This document shows, piece after piece, positions 26,094-34,912 of a stretch of DNA of 64,000 nucleotides. A model generated the notes under the pieces. It was not told the origin of the DNA, made no database searches, and saw nothing but the letters and a program-made list of their open reading frames with translations. The DNA is taken from the NCBI GenBank assembly GCA_031550125.1, contig JAVBOW010000013.1, forward strand, positions 1 to 64,000, given 5' to 3'. Origin of the DNA: JAVBOW01 sp031550125 (GTDB lineage Bacteria > Bacteroidota > Bacteroidia > Bacteroidales > Rikenellaceae). The translations under genes were made by a program, and so were the position numbers. Numbering within the stretch: position 1 is the stretch's first letter; each line of letters begins with the position of its first letter.

Positions 26094-28289
26094 ATGAAAT
26101 CCCTGTCTGTCACATCCATAATATCGGCCTGCGCCATGACTCTCTTCGCGCAGCAGGCCAGGGTTGACGTAGCTCAACTCAAGCCTCTCAGGGACAACCC
26201 CAACGCAGTTAAAGGAGCCATATATGCCGATGAGTCGCAAAGCCCCGAGAATAGAGCGCGCGACCTTATCGGCCGCCTGACGTTCGAAGAGAAGCTCGCT
26301 TTCACGGGCGGAGGATACAAATTCGGCATCGGCGGCGTGGCGCGCCTGGGCTTACGCCCGGTATTCATGGCCGACGCCTCTCAGGGCGTCCGCACGCAAA
26401 CCGCCCCGCTGCAGGGCGAAACCACGTCGTTCCCGGGCATGCTCCCGCTGGCATCCACATGGAACAGGGCGCTGGCCGGGGAGTTCGGCGGGTGTATGGC
26501 GCGCGAGTGTCGCGCAATGGGCGTCGACATTCTGCTCGGCCCCGGCGTCAACATACAGCGCCTGTCCACCGGAGGGCGCAATTTCGAATACATGGGCGAA
26601 GACCCGCTGCTGACGGCCGTAATGGCGTCGGCCTACGTGCAAGGGCTGCAGGAGGGCGATGTGATAGCCACGCCCAAGCATTTCGTTGCCAACGACACCG
26701 AATTCTGCCGCCATGTGGCCAACAGCGTCGCAGACCGGCGCACGCTGCGAGAAATATACCTGCTCCCCTGGGAGAGGATCTTCACCACCACGGATTGCGG
26801 GGCGATGATGTCGGGCAACAACATGGTTAACGGCGTCCCGTGTTCGATGCACAAACCGCTTATAGCCGACCTGGTGAGGGCCGAATACGGCTTTACGGGC
26901 ATAGCCATGACCGACTGGCAGAACAGCTGTTACCATCCTTCGCTGCAACGCCTCGTCATGCCGTCCGGCATGACGCTCATGATGCCCGACAATAACGCCC
27001 TTATGGAATGGGTGAGGGCGCAGGTGGCCGCGGGGAAGCAAGGAGAGGTGGAGAGGCTTTCGGAGCAGATGATATACCCCACCGTGTACACCCTTTTCCG
27101 CATGGGTGTATACGACCGCAACCCATGCGGGTATGACTCGCAGAGCGATCCCGGCCGCCACCGCGAAGTGGCCCGGCGATGCGCCGCGGAGGCCGTGGTA
27201 TTGCTCAGGAACGAAGGAGGGATATTGCCGCTCCCCGCTTCGACTAAGATACTCATGATGGGGCCGGAAGAGATACACAGCGGCAAAGGAAGCGGCTTTG
27301 TGGCCGGCTACGGCCACGTAAGTTACGCGCAGGGATTGAAAAGCCTCTACGGCGACAACTTCAGCTGCCTGGAAAATCCCGACGACGGCCAAATAAGAGC
27401 AGCCGACGCGGTGCTGTTCCTGCTCAACAAACCTTCCGGCGAGGGAACCGACACCCCTTTCGAGCAGCCGGCGGACCAGATAAAACGGCTTCGGGAGGCG
27501 TGCCGGCTCAACGGTAACGTCATAGTGCTGATCAACGCCTGCAATACCTTTCCCATGGATTGGTTGCCCGAGGCCAAAGCCGTGCTGTGGTGCTACTTTC
27601 TGGGACAGGAGCGCGGCAACGCCCTGGCGGACATCGTCGGCGGGCGCGTCAACCCGTCGGGCAAGCTGCCCTTCACCGTCGAACGCGACTTCGCCGATTC
27701 GCCCGCGCCGGACTACAACCTGCTGGGCGGCAAACCCTACTGGAAAGGAAACAACGGATACAAAGCGTGGTGGCTGGGCGACAAGTCCAGGCCAGACCGC
27801 GGCTTCAGCGAATACGTGAGTCCCGGGCAGGCCGTCCCCCTGCCCTATGGCGAAGGCGTGTTCGTTGGCTACCGCTGGTACGACAAGACGCAAAAGCCTG
27901 TCGTCTTTCCGTTCGGCTACGGCCTGTCGTACACCACGTTCGCATATAAAGCGATAAAATGCGATAACGACTACCGCCGCAACGGCACGGTTAAGGTGTC
28001 GGTAACGTTAGCCAACACAGGCCCCACGGCCGGGGCAGAGGTCGTACAGGTGTATGTATGCGACCCGGAAAGCAGCGTGGAGAGGCCTCTCAAGGAGCTC
28101 AAGGCGTTCGAGAAAGTGACGCTCGGGCCGGGCGAGGAGAGGACGGTTGTCGTAACGCTCGACAAACGCAGCCTGGCGTTCTGGGACGAGGAGTCGGACG
28201 GATGGAAGGTCGAACCCGGATATTTCGAAATCAAAGCAGGGGGGTCGAGCGCTTCGCTTCCCCTTTCACAAACCATAAAAATCGATTGA
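26094..28289 (+). CDS. GH3 family beta-glycosidase, secreted
   Basis: This is a 731-residue secreted glycoside hydrolase of family 3, probably a beta-glucosidase or beta-xylosidase acting on exported oligosaccharides. The signal peptide ends near SACAMTLFAQ. The N-terminal TIM barrel carries ADASQGVRTQ, TPKHFVANDTE (about 201-211) and the nucleophile Asp in GFTGIAMTDWQNS (about 266-278). The alpha/beta sandwich follows (VVLLRNEGGILPLP, about 375-388). The C-terminal fibronectin-III-like domain runs from about 625 (VSVTLANTGPTAGAEVVQVY). It ends 2 nt before the sulfatase, so the two form an operon. A longer in-frame start at 26049 lacks signal character. Confidence 0.92.
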   Translation: MKSLSVTSIISACAMTLFAQQARVDVAQLKPLRDNPNAVKGAIYADESQSPENRARDLIGRLTFEEKLAFTGGGYKFGIGGVARLGLRPVFMADASQGVRTQTAPLQGETTSFPGMLPLASTWNRALAGEFGGCMARECRAMGVDILLGPGVNIQRLSTGGRNFEYMGEDPLLTAVMASAYVQGLQEGDVIATPKHFVANDTEFCRHVANSVADRRTLREIYLLPWERIFTTTDCGAMMSGNNMVNGVPCSMHKPLIADLVRAEYGFTGIAMTDWQNSCYHPSLQRLVMPSGMTLMMPDNNALMEWVRAQVAAGKQGEVERLSEQMIYPTVYTLFRMGVYDRNPCGYDSQSDPGRHREVARRCAAEAVVLLRNEGGILPLPASTKILMMGPEEIHSGKGSGFVAGYGHVSYAQGLKSLYGDNFSCLENPDDGQIRAADAVLFLLNKPSGEGTDTPFEQPADQIKRLREACRLNGNVIVLINACNTFPMDWLPEAKAVLWCYFLGQERGNALADIVGGRVNPSGKLPFTVERDFADSPAPDYNLLGGKPYWKGNNGYKAWWLGDKSRPDRGFSEYVSPGQAVPLPYGEGVFVGYRWYDKTQKPVVFPFGYGLSYTTFAYKAIKCDNDYRRNGTVKVSVTLANTGPTAGAEVVQVYVCDPESSVERPLKELKAFEKVTLGPGEERTVVVTLDKRSLAFWDEESDGWKVEPGYFEIKAGGSSASLPLSQTIKID

Positions 28290-28291
28290 AA

Positions 28292-29917
28292 ATGACAAAA
28301 TCGCTTGCCGCGCTCGCGGCGCTAACCCCGCTCGTGACGTTTGCCGCCGAAAAAGAAGACAAAAGGATGAATATCATTCATATAATGAGCGACGACCACT
28401 CTTACCAGACGATCAGCGCATACGGAGGCCCCGTGTCGAAACTGGCCCCCACGCCCAACATCGACCGCCTGGCCGCGCGCGGCATGACTTTCACGCGAGC
28501 CTACGTCGAAAACTCCATCTCCACCCCCAGCCGCGCCGCGCTGATCACCGGCAAATACAGCCACAAGAACGGCCAGATAAAACTCGGCGGGAACACTTTC
28601 GACCCACGCCAGCCGAATTTCGCGGAGATACTCCGGCGGTCGGGCTACCAGACGGCCGTAGTGGGCAAATGGCACCTCAACGGCGAGCCGTACGGTTTCG
28701 ATTACTACAAGGTACTCAACGACCAGGGTACGTATTACTCCCCCGCCTTCCGCACTCCCGAAACAGAGGGCCGGTACGTCAAACAGGACAAGTACGTAAC
28801 CCACGCCATAAACGACGCGGCCATGGAGTGGCTCGACAAGCGCGACAGGTCGAAACCATTCTGCCTGCTGGTACACCACAAATCGGTACACCGCGAGTGG
28901 TTCCCCGAAACGAAATACGTAAGCCTCTACAACGACGTGACCTTCCCCGAGCCGGCAACCCTCTTCGACGACTATCGCGGCAGGCAGGCCGCGGCAGGCA
29001 CGGAGATGACCATAGCCGACGACATGACCCTGGTAAACGACCTTAAAGCCGATCCGGTGGCCAGGACAAAGAACGTACCCCGCGCCAACTTCGACCGCGA
29101 GTACCAGCGAATGACCGCCGCCGAGCAACGCGTATGGCAAGCCGCCTACGGCCCCGTAAACGAATCGTTCATGACCGCCAACCTGCAGGGACGCGACCTC
29201 ACCCGCTGGAAATACCAACGTTACATGCAGGATTACCTGCGCTGCGTGAAATCGCTGGACGACGCGGTGGGTGAATTGCTCGACTATCTCGACGCCAACG
29301 GTCTGGCAGGAAACACCATGGTGGTCTACTGTTCCGACCAGGGTTTCTACATGGGCGAACACGGGTGGTTCGACAAGCGTTTCATGTACGAGGAGTCGTT
29401 CCGTACGCCACTGATAGTATCGTGGCCCGGCGTCACCAAGCCCGGCAGCAAATGCGACGAACTGGTGCAGAACATCGACTTTGCGCCAACCTACCTGGCC
29501 GCGGGCAAAGCCAAAGTACCCGCCGACATGGACGGCATGCCGCTCCAGCCCCTGTTAAAGAAAAAGGGCAACGCCCCGAAAAACTGGCGCACGGACCTCT
29601 ACTACCACTATTACGACTATCCCGCAGTGCATAACGTGCGCCGCCATGACGGACTGGCTACCAAAGAGTATAAGATCATACACTTCGCCGACGGAGGCGG
29701 GGGCCGCAAGGGTAAAGATCTGCCTATAGACGCATGGGAATTCTACGACCTGCGCAAAGATCCTCAGGAACTTACAAACCAGATAGACAACCCCAAATAC
29801 GCCGCCATCGTAGCCGAGATGAAGCAACGCCTCGAAGCCAGGCGCGTAGCCCTGAAAGTAGACGACAGCAAATGGGACCTCGAAGGCTGGCGAAATAAAG
29901 CCGGCCGGGACGAGTAA
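28292..29917 (+). CDS. sulfatase, serine-type, secreted
   Basis: This is a 541-residue member of the alkaline-phosphatase/sulfatase superfamily, likely hydrolysing sulfate esters on a glycan. The signal peptide (TKSLAALAALTPLVTFAAE) is followed by the metal site IIHIMSDDHSYQ (DD about 32-33). The formylglycine motif reads STPSRAALITGKYSHKNG (about 80-97): the modified residue is Ser, so maturation needs an anaerobic sulfatase-maturating radical SAM enzyme, which is not in this window. GKWHLNG and DQGFYMGEHGWFDKR (metal and active-site His) are present. The pairing with GH3 suggests a sulfated oligosaccharide. The downstream terminator is at 29935-29975. Confidence 0.93.
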   Translation: MTKSLAALAALTPLVTFAAEKEDKRMNIIHIMSDDHSYQTISAYGGPVSKLAPTPNIDRLAARGMTFTRAYVENSISTPSRAALITGKYSHKNGQIKLGGNTFDPRQPNFAEILRRSGYQTAVVGKWHLNGEPYGFDYYKVLNDQGTYYSPAFRTPETEGRYVKQDKYVTHAINDAAMEWLDKRDRSKPFCLLVHHKSVHREWFPETKYVSLYNDVTFPEPATLFDDYRGRQAAAGTEMTIADDMTLVNDLKADPVARTKNVPRANFDREYQRMTAAEQRVWQAAYGPVNESFMTANLQGRDLTRWKYQRYMQDYLRCVKSLDDAVGELLDYLDANGLAGNTMVVYCSDQGFYMGEHGWFDKRFMYEESFRTPLIVSWPGVTKPGSKCDELVQNIDFAPTYLAAGKAKVPADMDGMPLQPLLKKKGNAPKNWRTDLYYHYYDYPAVHNVRRHDGLATKEYKIIHFADGGGGRKGKDLPIDAWEFYDLRKDPQELTNQIDNPKYAAIVAEMKQRLEARRVALKVDDSKWDLEGWRNKAGRDE

Positions 29918-29934
29918 CATAACGCGTAGGCGCT

Positions 29935-29975
29935 AAGGCCGGCAGCCGGAAAAAATTCCGGTTGCCGGCCTTTTT
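29935..29975 (+). terminator. terminator after the GH3-sulfatase operon
   Basis: A 17-bp stem with one G-U pair (29935-29951 with 29956-29972) and an AAAA loop is followed by a T-run. It isolates the following tryptophan-regulated unit. Confidence 0.88.
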
Positions 29976-29986
29976 CGTCCTAAAGC

Positions 29987-30019
29987 ATTGCATATTCATA
30001 AAAATATTTATTATCTTTG
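29987..30019 (+). promoter_or_regulatory. promoter of the trpB2 transcript
   Basis: The -7 box TATCTTTG (30012-30019) has an ATTG -33-like element at 29987-29990, 21 nt upstream, near the Bacteroidales optimum. The predicted start is about 30026, giving a leader of about 165 nt before trpB2. Confidence 0.65.
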
Positions 30020-30041
30020 CCCTAACGTAAATTCACCGCGC

Positions 30042-30098
30042 ATGACAAGTTTTGCACAATATTGGTGGTGGCAGGCATTGGTTAAGAGTAAACAATGA
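30042..30098 (+). CDS. Trp-rich leader peptide (trpL-like)
   Basis: This is an 18-codon open frame, MTSFAQYWWWQALVKSKQ then TGA, with three consecutive Trp codons (30063-30071). It starts about 16 nt after the predicted transcription start and stops 34 nt before an intrinsic terminator that precedes trpB2. This is the textbook arrangement of a ribosome-mediated tryptophan attenuator: low charged tRNA-Trp would stall the ribosome on the WWW run. Segment 30088-30095 (GTAAACAA), within the last codons, is the perfect complement of 30143-30150 inside the terminator's left arm, so a stalled ribosome leaves it free to act as antiterminator. The function is inferred from this layout. Confidence 0.85.
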   Translation: MTSFAQYWWWQALVKSKQ

Positions 30099-30175
30099 CT
30101 TGCAGCCGCGTTGTGCGCGTACAATAACCTAAAGCGGGCCTGTTGTTTACTTAGAAACAACAGGCCCGCTTCCTT
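30088..30175 (+). promoter_or_regulatory. transcription attenuator of trpB2
   Basis: The terminator stem is 17 perfect base pairs (30132-30148 with 30155-30171) with a 6-nt loop, followed by a pyrimidine/T-rich tail reaching 30185. The competing antiterminator pairs 30088-30095 with 30143-30150 (8 perfect base pairs plus two wobble pairs). A ribosome at the leader stop codon would cover 30088-30095 and favour the terminator; one stalled at the Trp codons would not. Confidence 0.82.
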
Positions 30176-30189
30176 ATTTATTTACCGCC

Positions 30190-31548
30190 ATGACAAAAAC
30201 AAAGAAATTCCTGCTGCCCGAGGCGCAGATGCCCTCCAGATGGTACAACATAGTGGCCGACATGGCCAACAAGCCACAGCCTACGCTCAACCCGGCCACA
30301 GGTAAACCCGTCACCGAAGATGAGCTGTCCGCCATCTTCGCCCGCGAGTTGGCGCGACAGGAGCTGTCCGAAGAGCGCTACATAGATATTCCCGAGGAAG
30401 TACGCGACGTCTACAAGGTGTGGCGATGCACGCCGCTGGTAAGGGCCACGGCGTTGGAGCGCGCCCTGGACACCCCGGCGCGGATATATTTCAAGAACGA
30501 AAGTACGTCGATGGCCGGATCGCACAAGCCCAACTCGGCCATACCGCAGGCATACTACAACCACAAGCAGGGAATAAAGCGCATAACAACCGAGACGGGC
30601 GGAGGCCAGTGGGGATCGGCCATGGCCTTCGCGGCGGCGTACTTCGGACTCGACCTGAAAGTGTTCATGGTCAGGGTGAGCTACGACCAAAAGCCATACC
30701 GCAAGCTGATGATGAACACCTGGGGGGCCGACGTGATACCCTCGCCCAGCGCAGCCACGCGCAGCGGGCGCGAGGCCCTGGCCAAAGATCCAGGCTGCTC
30801 GGGCAGCCTCGGGTTGGCCTGCTCCGAAGCGCTGGAGCTGGTTTTCGACGATCCGGACGCCACGCGCTACTCGCTCGGGAGCGTGATGAACCACGTCATC
30901 CTGCACCAGACCGTGATAGGCGAAGAGGCCCTGCTGCAGATGCAGATGGCCGACGCAGCGCCGGACGTGGTGATAGGGTGTTTCGGCGGAGGATCGAACT
31001 TCGCCGGCATAGCCTTCCCCTTCCTGCGGGAAAACATAACGAAAGGCGCGAAAACGCGCGTGGTGGCCGTGGAGCCGGCCTCGTGTCCCAAGCTAACGCG
31101 GGGCGAGTTCCGCTACGATTTCGGCGACGTGTCGGGCTACACCCCGCTCATACCCATGTATACGCTGGGACACGACTTCCAGCCCGCCGACATACACGCC
31201 GGAGGGCTGCGCTACCACGGGGCGGGCGGCATAGTGAGCCAGCTGCTGCGCGACGGGCTTATAGAGGCGCAGGCCGTACCGCAACTCGAAACCTTCGCCG
31301 CAGGGATGCTATTCGCCCGTACCGAGGGGATAATACCCGCACCCGAATCGACGCACGCCATAGCCGTGGCCATACGCGAAGCAGAAAAGGCCAAAGAAGA
31401 GGGAGAGGCGCGCAACATAATCTTCAACCTTTCGGGACACGGCATGATAGACATGTACGCCTACGGCGAATACCTGGCCGGCAACCTGCGCAACTACGAA
31501 TTGGACGACGAAACGATAGCCAAAAGCCTCGGCGGGCTGAAAATCTGA
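30190..31548 (+). CDS. trpB: TrpB2-type tryptophan synthase beta chain
   Basis: This 452-residue PLP enzyme condenses indole and serine to tryptophan. It is the TrpB2 subtype: it has a long N-terminal extension, and the PLP lysine is in SMAGSHKPNSAIPQ (K113) rather than the TrpB1 context. TETGGGQWGSAMAFAAAYFG follows at about 135-154, and the PLP-phosphate loop is GCFGGGSNFAG (about 266-276). TrpB2 enzymes often lack a TrpA partner and may salvage free indole. Here no trpA or other trp gene is adjacent. The Trp-codon leader in front independently supports a role in tryptophan supply. The gene stands alone; lemA has its own promoter. Confidence 0.93.
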   Translation: MTKTKKFLLPEAQMPSRWYNIVADMANKPQPTLNPATGKPVTEDELSAIFARELARQELSEERYIDIPEEVRDVYKVWRCTPLVRATALERALDTPARIYFKNESTSMAGSHKPNSAIPQAYYNHKQGIKRITTETGGGQWGSAMAFAAAYFGLDLKVFMVRVSYDQKPYRKLMMNTWGADVIPSPSAATRSGREALAKDPGCSGSLGLACSEALELVFDDPDATRYSLGSVMNHVILHQTVIGEEALLQMQMADAAPDVVIGCFGGGSNFAGIAFPFLRENITKGAKTRVVAVEPASCPKLTRGEFRYDFGDVSGYTPLIPMYTLGHDFQPADIHAGGLRYHGAGGIVSQLLRDGLIEAQAVPQLETFAAGMLFARTEGIIPAPESTHAIAVAIREAEKAKEEGEARNIIFNLSGHGMIDMYAYGEYLAGNLRNYELDDETIAKSLGGLKI

Positions 31549-31556
31549 AAAAGCGT

Positions 31557-31564
31557 TATATTTG
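31557..31564 (+). promoter_or_regulatory. -7 promoter box of lemA-htpX
   Basis: TATATTTG, 34 nt before the lemA ATG, sits only 8 nt after the trpB2 stop codon. Confidence 0.6.
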
Positions 31565-31598
31565 CACCTTAAAACGTAATATTAAAACCTTAAAAACC

Positions 31599-32162
31599 AT
31601 GAATACCTCATTGCTTATCGTGCTGGGAATAGCCCTGTTGCTCGTAATAATAGTCATTTCGGCCTACAACGCGCTGGTAAAGCTGCGCAACAACCGCGAA
31701 AACGCATTCGCCGACATAGACGTACAACTCCGCCAGCGGCACGATCTGATACCTCAGCTGGTCAGCTCGGTGAAAGGATACGCCTCACATGAGAAAGAGA
31801 CGCTCGACAGGGTGATAAGCGCTCGTAACGGCGCCGTGCAGGCCCGCACGATAGACGAGAAGATAGTGGCCGAAAACGCCCTCACTTCAGCCCTCAACGG
31901 AATGAAGATAACCCTCGAGGCCTATCCCGACCTGAAAGCCAACCAAAACTTCCTGCAACTGCAGGAGGAGATAGCCGATATCGAAAATAAACTGTCGTCC
32001 GTAAGGCGCTTCTTCAACTCGGCCACCAAAGAACTCAACAACAAGGTACAGACATTCCCCTCGAACATAATAGCAGGAATGTTCGGTTTCAGGAAAGAGA
32101 TGATGTTCGACCTGGGAGAGAGCCGCGCCTCGCTGGAACAGGCCCCTAAAATCGAATTCTAA
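31599..32162 (+). CDS. lemA: LemA family membrane protein
   Basis: This is a 187-residue LemA-fold protein. It has a short N-terminus, one transmembrane helix (LLIVLGIALLLVIIVISAYN, about 4-23), then the conserved start of the helical bundle (ALVKLRNNRENAFADIDVQL) and RQRHDLIPQLVSSVKGYASH. YPDLKANQNFLQLQEEIADI and RRFFNSATKELNNKVQTFPS are the other family blocks. The function is not settled; a scaffold for the partner protease is a common suggestion. The stop codon overlaps the htpX-like ATG by one base, so the two are translationally coupled. Confidence 0.95.
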   Translation: MNTSLLIVLGIALLLVIIVISAYNALVKLRNNRENAFADIDVQLRQRHDLIPQLVSSVKGYASHEKETLDRVISARNGAVQARTIDEKIVAENALTSALNGMKITLEAYPDLKANQNFLQLQEEIADIENKLSSVRRFFNSATKELNNKVQTFPSNIIAGMFGFRKEMMFDLGESRASLEQAPKIEF

Positions 32163-33121
32163 TGGAATACGTAGGTTTACAGGCGCAGAAGAGCCGCAAC
32201 AATTTCCGGTCGGCGCTGCTGTTGGGACTTTTCCCCGTGCTGGTGATGGGATTGCTGCTTCTCTTCTATGCGGCGCTCTATTTCCTGTCGCAGGAGGGAC
32301 AGGCGGGCGGCGGCGAAGCGTGGGACGGCATATGGGCGCTCTTCGCAGGTTCGGCCCCGTGGGCCATGGCCGCAGTGGCCGTATGGTTCGCCATAGCCTA
32401 CTTCTCCAACACGGCCATAATAAGCCGCGCCACACACTCGCGTCCGTTCGAAAGACGCGACAACAAACGGGTGTACAATCTGGTGGAGAACCTCTGCATG
32501 AGCCAGGGAATGGCGATGCCCAAAATAAACGTCATAGACGACAGTTCGCTGAATGCCTTCGCCAGCGGAATAAACAAAAAAAGCTACGCCGTAACGCTCA
32601 CGACCGGAATAATGGACAAGCTCGACGACAGCGAGCTGGAGGCGGTGATAGCCCACGAGCTTTCGCACATACGCAACCACGACGTCAGGCTGCTGATAGT
32701 GTCTATAGTGTTCGTAGGGATATTCGCCATGATAGGGCAGATAGCCCTGCGCGCCATGATCTACTCACCCCGCAGCCGCAACAAAAAGGACGGAGGAGGA
32801 GCCGCGGCCATGTTGCTGGTGGCGGCCTTGCTGGCTTTCGTGGGATATATATTCGCCACGCTGATGCGTTTCGCCATATCGCGCAAACGCGAGTACCTGG
32901 CCGACGCAGGTTCCGCAGAGATGACGCGCAACCCGTCGGCGCTGGCATCGGCCCTGCGCAAGATATCGGCGGACTCCGAAGTGGAGGCCGTGGAGAGGGA
33001 CGACGTGGCCCAACTGTTCATCGAACATCCGCTGAAGAACAAGAAGGGCATGGGACTCAACTCGCTGTTCGCCACCCATCCGCCCATAGAAAAACGGATA
33101 GCGGTACTGGAACAATTCTGA
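32162..33121 (+). CDS. htpX: HtpX-like M48 family zinc metalloprotease
   Basis: This is a 319-residue integral membrane protease. Two N-terminal transmembrane segments (about 18-42 and 67-88) precede the catalytic domain with HELSH (H165-H169), the zinc ligands, and KREYLADAGSAEM (E244 as likely third ligand). Two more hydrophobic helices lie at about 176-200 and 214-238. Members of this family degrade damaged membrane proteins. The fusion-free pairing with lemA is a recurrent bacterial gene pair. The length and motif spacing are normal. Confidence 0.94.
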   Translation: MEYVGLQAQKSRNNFRSALLLGLFPVLVMGLLLLFYAALYFLSQEGQAGGGEAWDGIWALFAGSAPWAMAAVAVWFAIAYFSNTAIISRATHSRPFERRDNKRVYNLVENLCMSQGMAMPKINVIDDSSLNAFASGINKKSYAVTLTTGIMDKLDDSELEAVIAHELSHIRNHDVRLLIVSIVFVGIFAMIGQIALRAMIYSPRSRNKKDGGGAAAMLLVAALLAFVGYIFATLMRFAISRKREYLADAGSAEMTRNPSALASALRKISADSEVEAVERDDVAQLFIEHPLKNKKGMGLNSLFATHPPIEKRIAVLEQF

Positions 33122-33220
33122 TAATAACGGACCTGTCTTAATTATATGTTGGCGGCGCTTTCCCGCGGCTTGCATCTGAATGCCAACCTGTTTTTCGGAC
33201 TGATCCATAATAACGTCGTT

Positions 33221-33619
33221 ATGGTAAAAACTCTGCTTCTCATAGGACTCGGCGGCGGCGCAGGCAGCATGTTGCGCTATCTCTCGGCACGCGGCGCAGC
33301 CAATCTGGCCGCCGCGATAATGCCTGCCGGAGCGGGATCGTGGCCGGGGATGATCGGCACGCTGGCAGTGAACGTAACCGGGAGCTTTGCCATAGGGGCG
33401 GTGGCGGGATTGGCCGCCCGTTACGGATGGTGTACGCCCGAAGTCCGGTCGCTGCTCGCGGCGGGGCTGTGCGGCGGTTACACAACTTTCTCTGCCTTCT
33501 CGCACGAGAACGCGGGTCTGCTGCTTGCGGGACATTACGGCGCGGCCGCGCTTTACATAACCCTCAGCGTGGCACTGTGCATAGGAGCCGCGATAGCAGG
33601 AATGGCGTTAACGCGATAA
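33221..33619 (+). CDS. crcB: CrcB/Fluc-type fluoride channel
   Basis: This is a 132-residue four-helix membrane protein that exports fluoride as a dual-topology homodimer. The motifs are GGGAGSMLRYLS (about 10-21), GTLAVNVTGSFAIG (about 46-59, with the pore-facing Asn) and CGGYTTFSAFSHE (about 85-97, the TTFS phenylalanine motif). The chosen ATG directly precedes the first helix; a longer in-frame start at 33146 is not helix-like. A single copy is present, consistent with a homodimer. The upstream 100 nt show no recognisable fluoride riboswitch. The last 12 nt overlap the convergent thrC end. Confidence 0.92.
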   Translation: MVKTLLLIGLGGGAGSMLRYLSARGAANLAAAIMPAGAGSWPGMIGTLAVNVTGSFAIGAVAGLAARYGWCTPEVRSLLAAGLCGGYTTFSAFSHENAGLLLAGHYGAAALYITLSVALCIGAAIAGMALTR

Positions 33620-34912
33620 AAGGTAATCCTTAAAGCCATCGAAGCCGCCGCCCATAGCCACGGAACTCTTCTCTCCCTTCATAAACGCCTCCAGACGTGC
33701 CGGTATCTCCACCGGCACGCCAACTATGGGTTGCACCGTTTCGAGGAACTTGGCCGGATGGGCCGTTTCGAGGAATATCCCTTTTTCGCCCTCTTCCAGT
33801 CCGTCGGACAAAGCCAGGTAACCGCAGGCGCCGTGAGGGTCCATAAGGTAGCCGTGACGTTCGAAGACCTCCTTTAGCGCCGCGCGGATGGCGTCGTCGG
33901 CGTAGGCAGCCCCGCTTATATCGGCCCGGATGGCCGCGGCCGAGTGGCCGTAAAGGTCCGATACGCGTGCGAAATTGCTCGGATCGCCCACGTCCATGGC
34001 GTTGGCCATGGTGGCCACGGTATCTTCGGGCAAATAATTACCTGTCTGCAAATACCTCAAAAATACGTCATTGCGGTTATTGGCCGCAATAAACCGTTTA
34101 ACAGGCAAGCCCATCCGTTTGGCAAAAAGGCCTGCCGTAATATTGCCCAGGTTGCCGCTCGGCACGCTCACCACAAGGTTGACGGCCAGGCCCTGTCGCG
34201 CCATCTGCGCATAGGCGTGGAAATAATAGAACGATTGCGGCAGGAAGCGGGCTACGTTAATGGAGTTGGCCGAGGTAAGCCGCATGCGCGAAGTGAGTTC
34301 CGCATCCATAAAGGCGCTCTTGACGAGCCTCTGGCAATCGTCGAAATCGCCGTCCACCTCCACGGCGGTTATATTGCGGCCCAGAGTGGCGAATTGTTTC
34401 TCCTGTATCGCGCTCACCTTGCCCTTCGGGTAAAGCACCACCACGTCTATGCCTTCCACGCCAAGGAAACCGTTGGCCACGGCGCTGCCCGTATCGCCCG
34501 AGGTGGCGACAAGCACCGTTATTTTCCCTCCCTTGTCCTCGCGCGAGATGAAATACGACAGCATGCGGGCCATGAACCGGGCGCCGACATCCTTGAATGC
34601 CAGCGTGGGACCATGGAACAATTCGAGCGAATATATATCGCCGTGGACCGGGGCGACGGGAATATCGAAACTCAGCGTGTCGCACACTATCCCGTCCAGA
34701 TCGCGGCCCGGGATATCCTCGCCGAAGAAGGCGCGGGCCACGCGGCACGACATTTCGTGCAGGGTCATCGAGGCCAAACCGTCGAAAAACCCTGCGGGCA
34801 GGCGTTCAATACGCTCCGGCATATAAAGGCCGCGGTCGGGGGCCAGGCCGCGCACGACGGCCTCGGCCAGGGACGCGGTTTGCGACGCCCCGTTGGTGCT
34901 GTAATATCTCAT
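33608..34912 (-). CDS. thrC: threonine synthase
   Basis: This 434-residue PLP enzyme converts O-phosphohomoserine to threonine. The N-terminal MRYYSTNGASQTASLAEAVV is the family start. The PLP lysine lies in HGPTLAFKDVGARFMARML (K107), followed by VATSGDTGSAVANGFLG (about 137-153) and SVPSGNLGNITAGLFAKRMG (about 249-268). It is translationally coupled to the upstream mutase-like gene through a 4-nt ATGA overlap, and it ends the threonine operon. No separate terminator is visible because the tail overlaps crcB. Confidence 0.96.
   Translation of the reverse strand: MRYYSTNGASQTASLAEAVVRGLAPDRGLYMPERIERLPAGFFDGLASMTLHEMSCRVARAFFGEDIPGRDLDGIVCDTLSFDIPVAPVHGDIYSLELFHGPTLAFKDVGARFMARMLSYFISREDKGGKITVLVATSGDTGSAVANGFLGVEGIDVVVLYPKGKVSAIQEKQFATLGRNITAVEVDGDFDDCQRLVKSAFMDAELTSRMRLTSANSINVARFLPQSFYYFHAYAQMARQGLAVNLVVSVPSGNLGNITAGLFAKRMGLPVKRFIAANNRNDVFLRYLQTGNYLPEDTVATMANAMDVGDPSNFARVSDLYGHSAAAIRADISGAAYADDAIRAALKEVFERHGYLMDPHGACGYLALSDGLEEGEKGIFLETAHPAKFLETVQPIVGVPVEIPARLEAFMKGEKSSVAMGGGFDGFKDYLLSR

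Noticed and set aside
33122..33220. possible fluoride riboswitch before crcB
   Set aside because: The conserved GGNGAUGG...CGCC and downstream GAUG blocks of the crcB RNA motif are not present; only a generic GC-rich stretch is seen.
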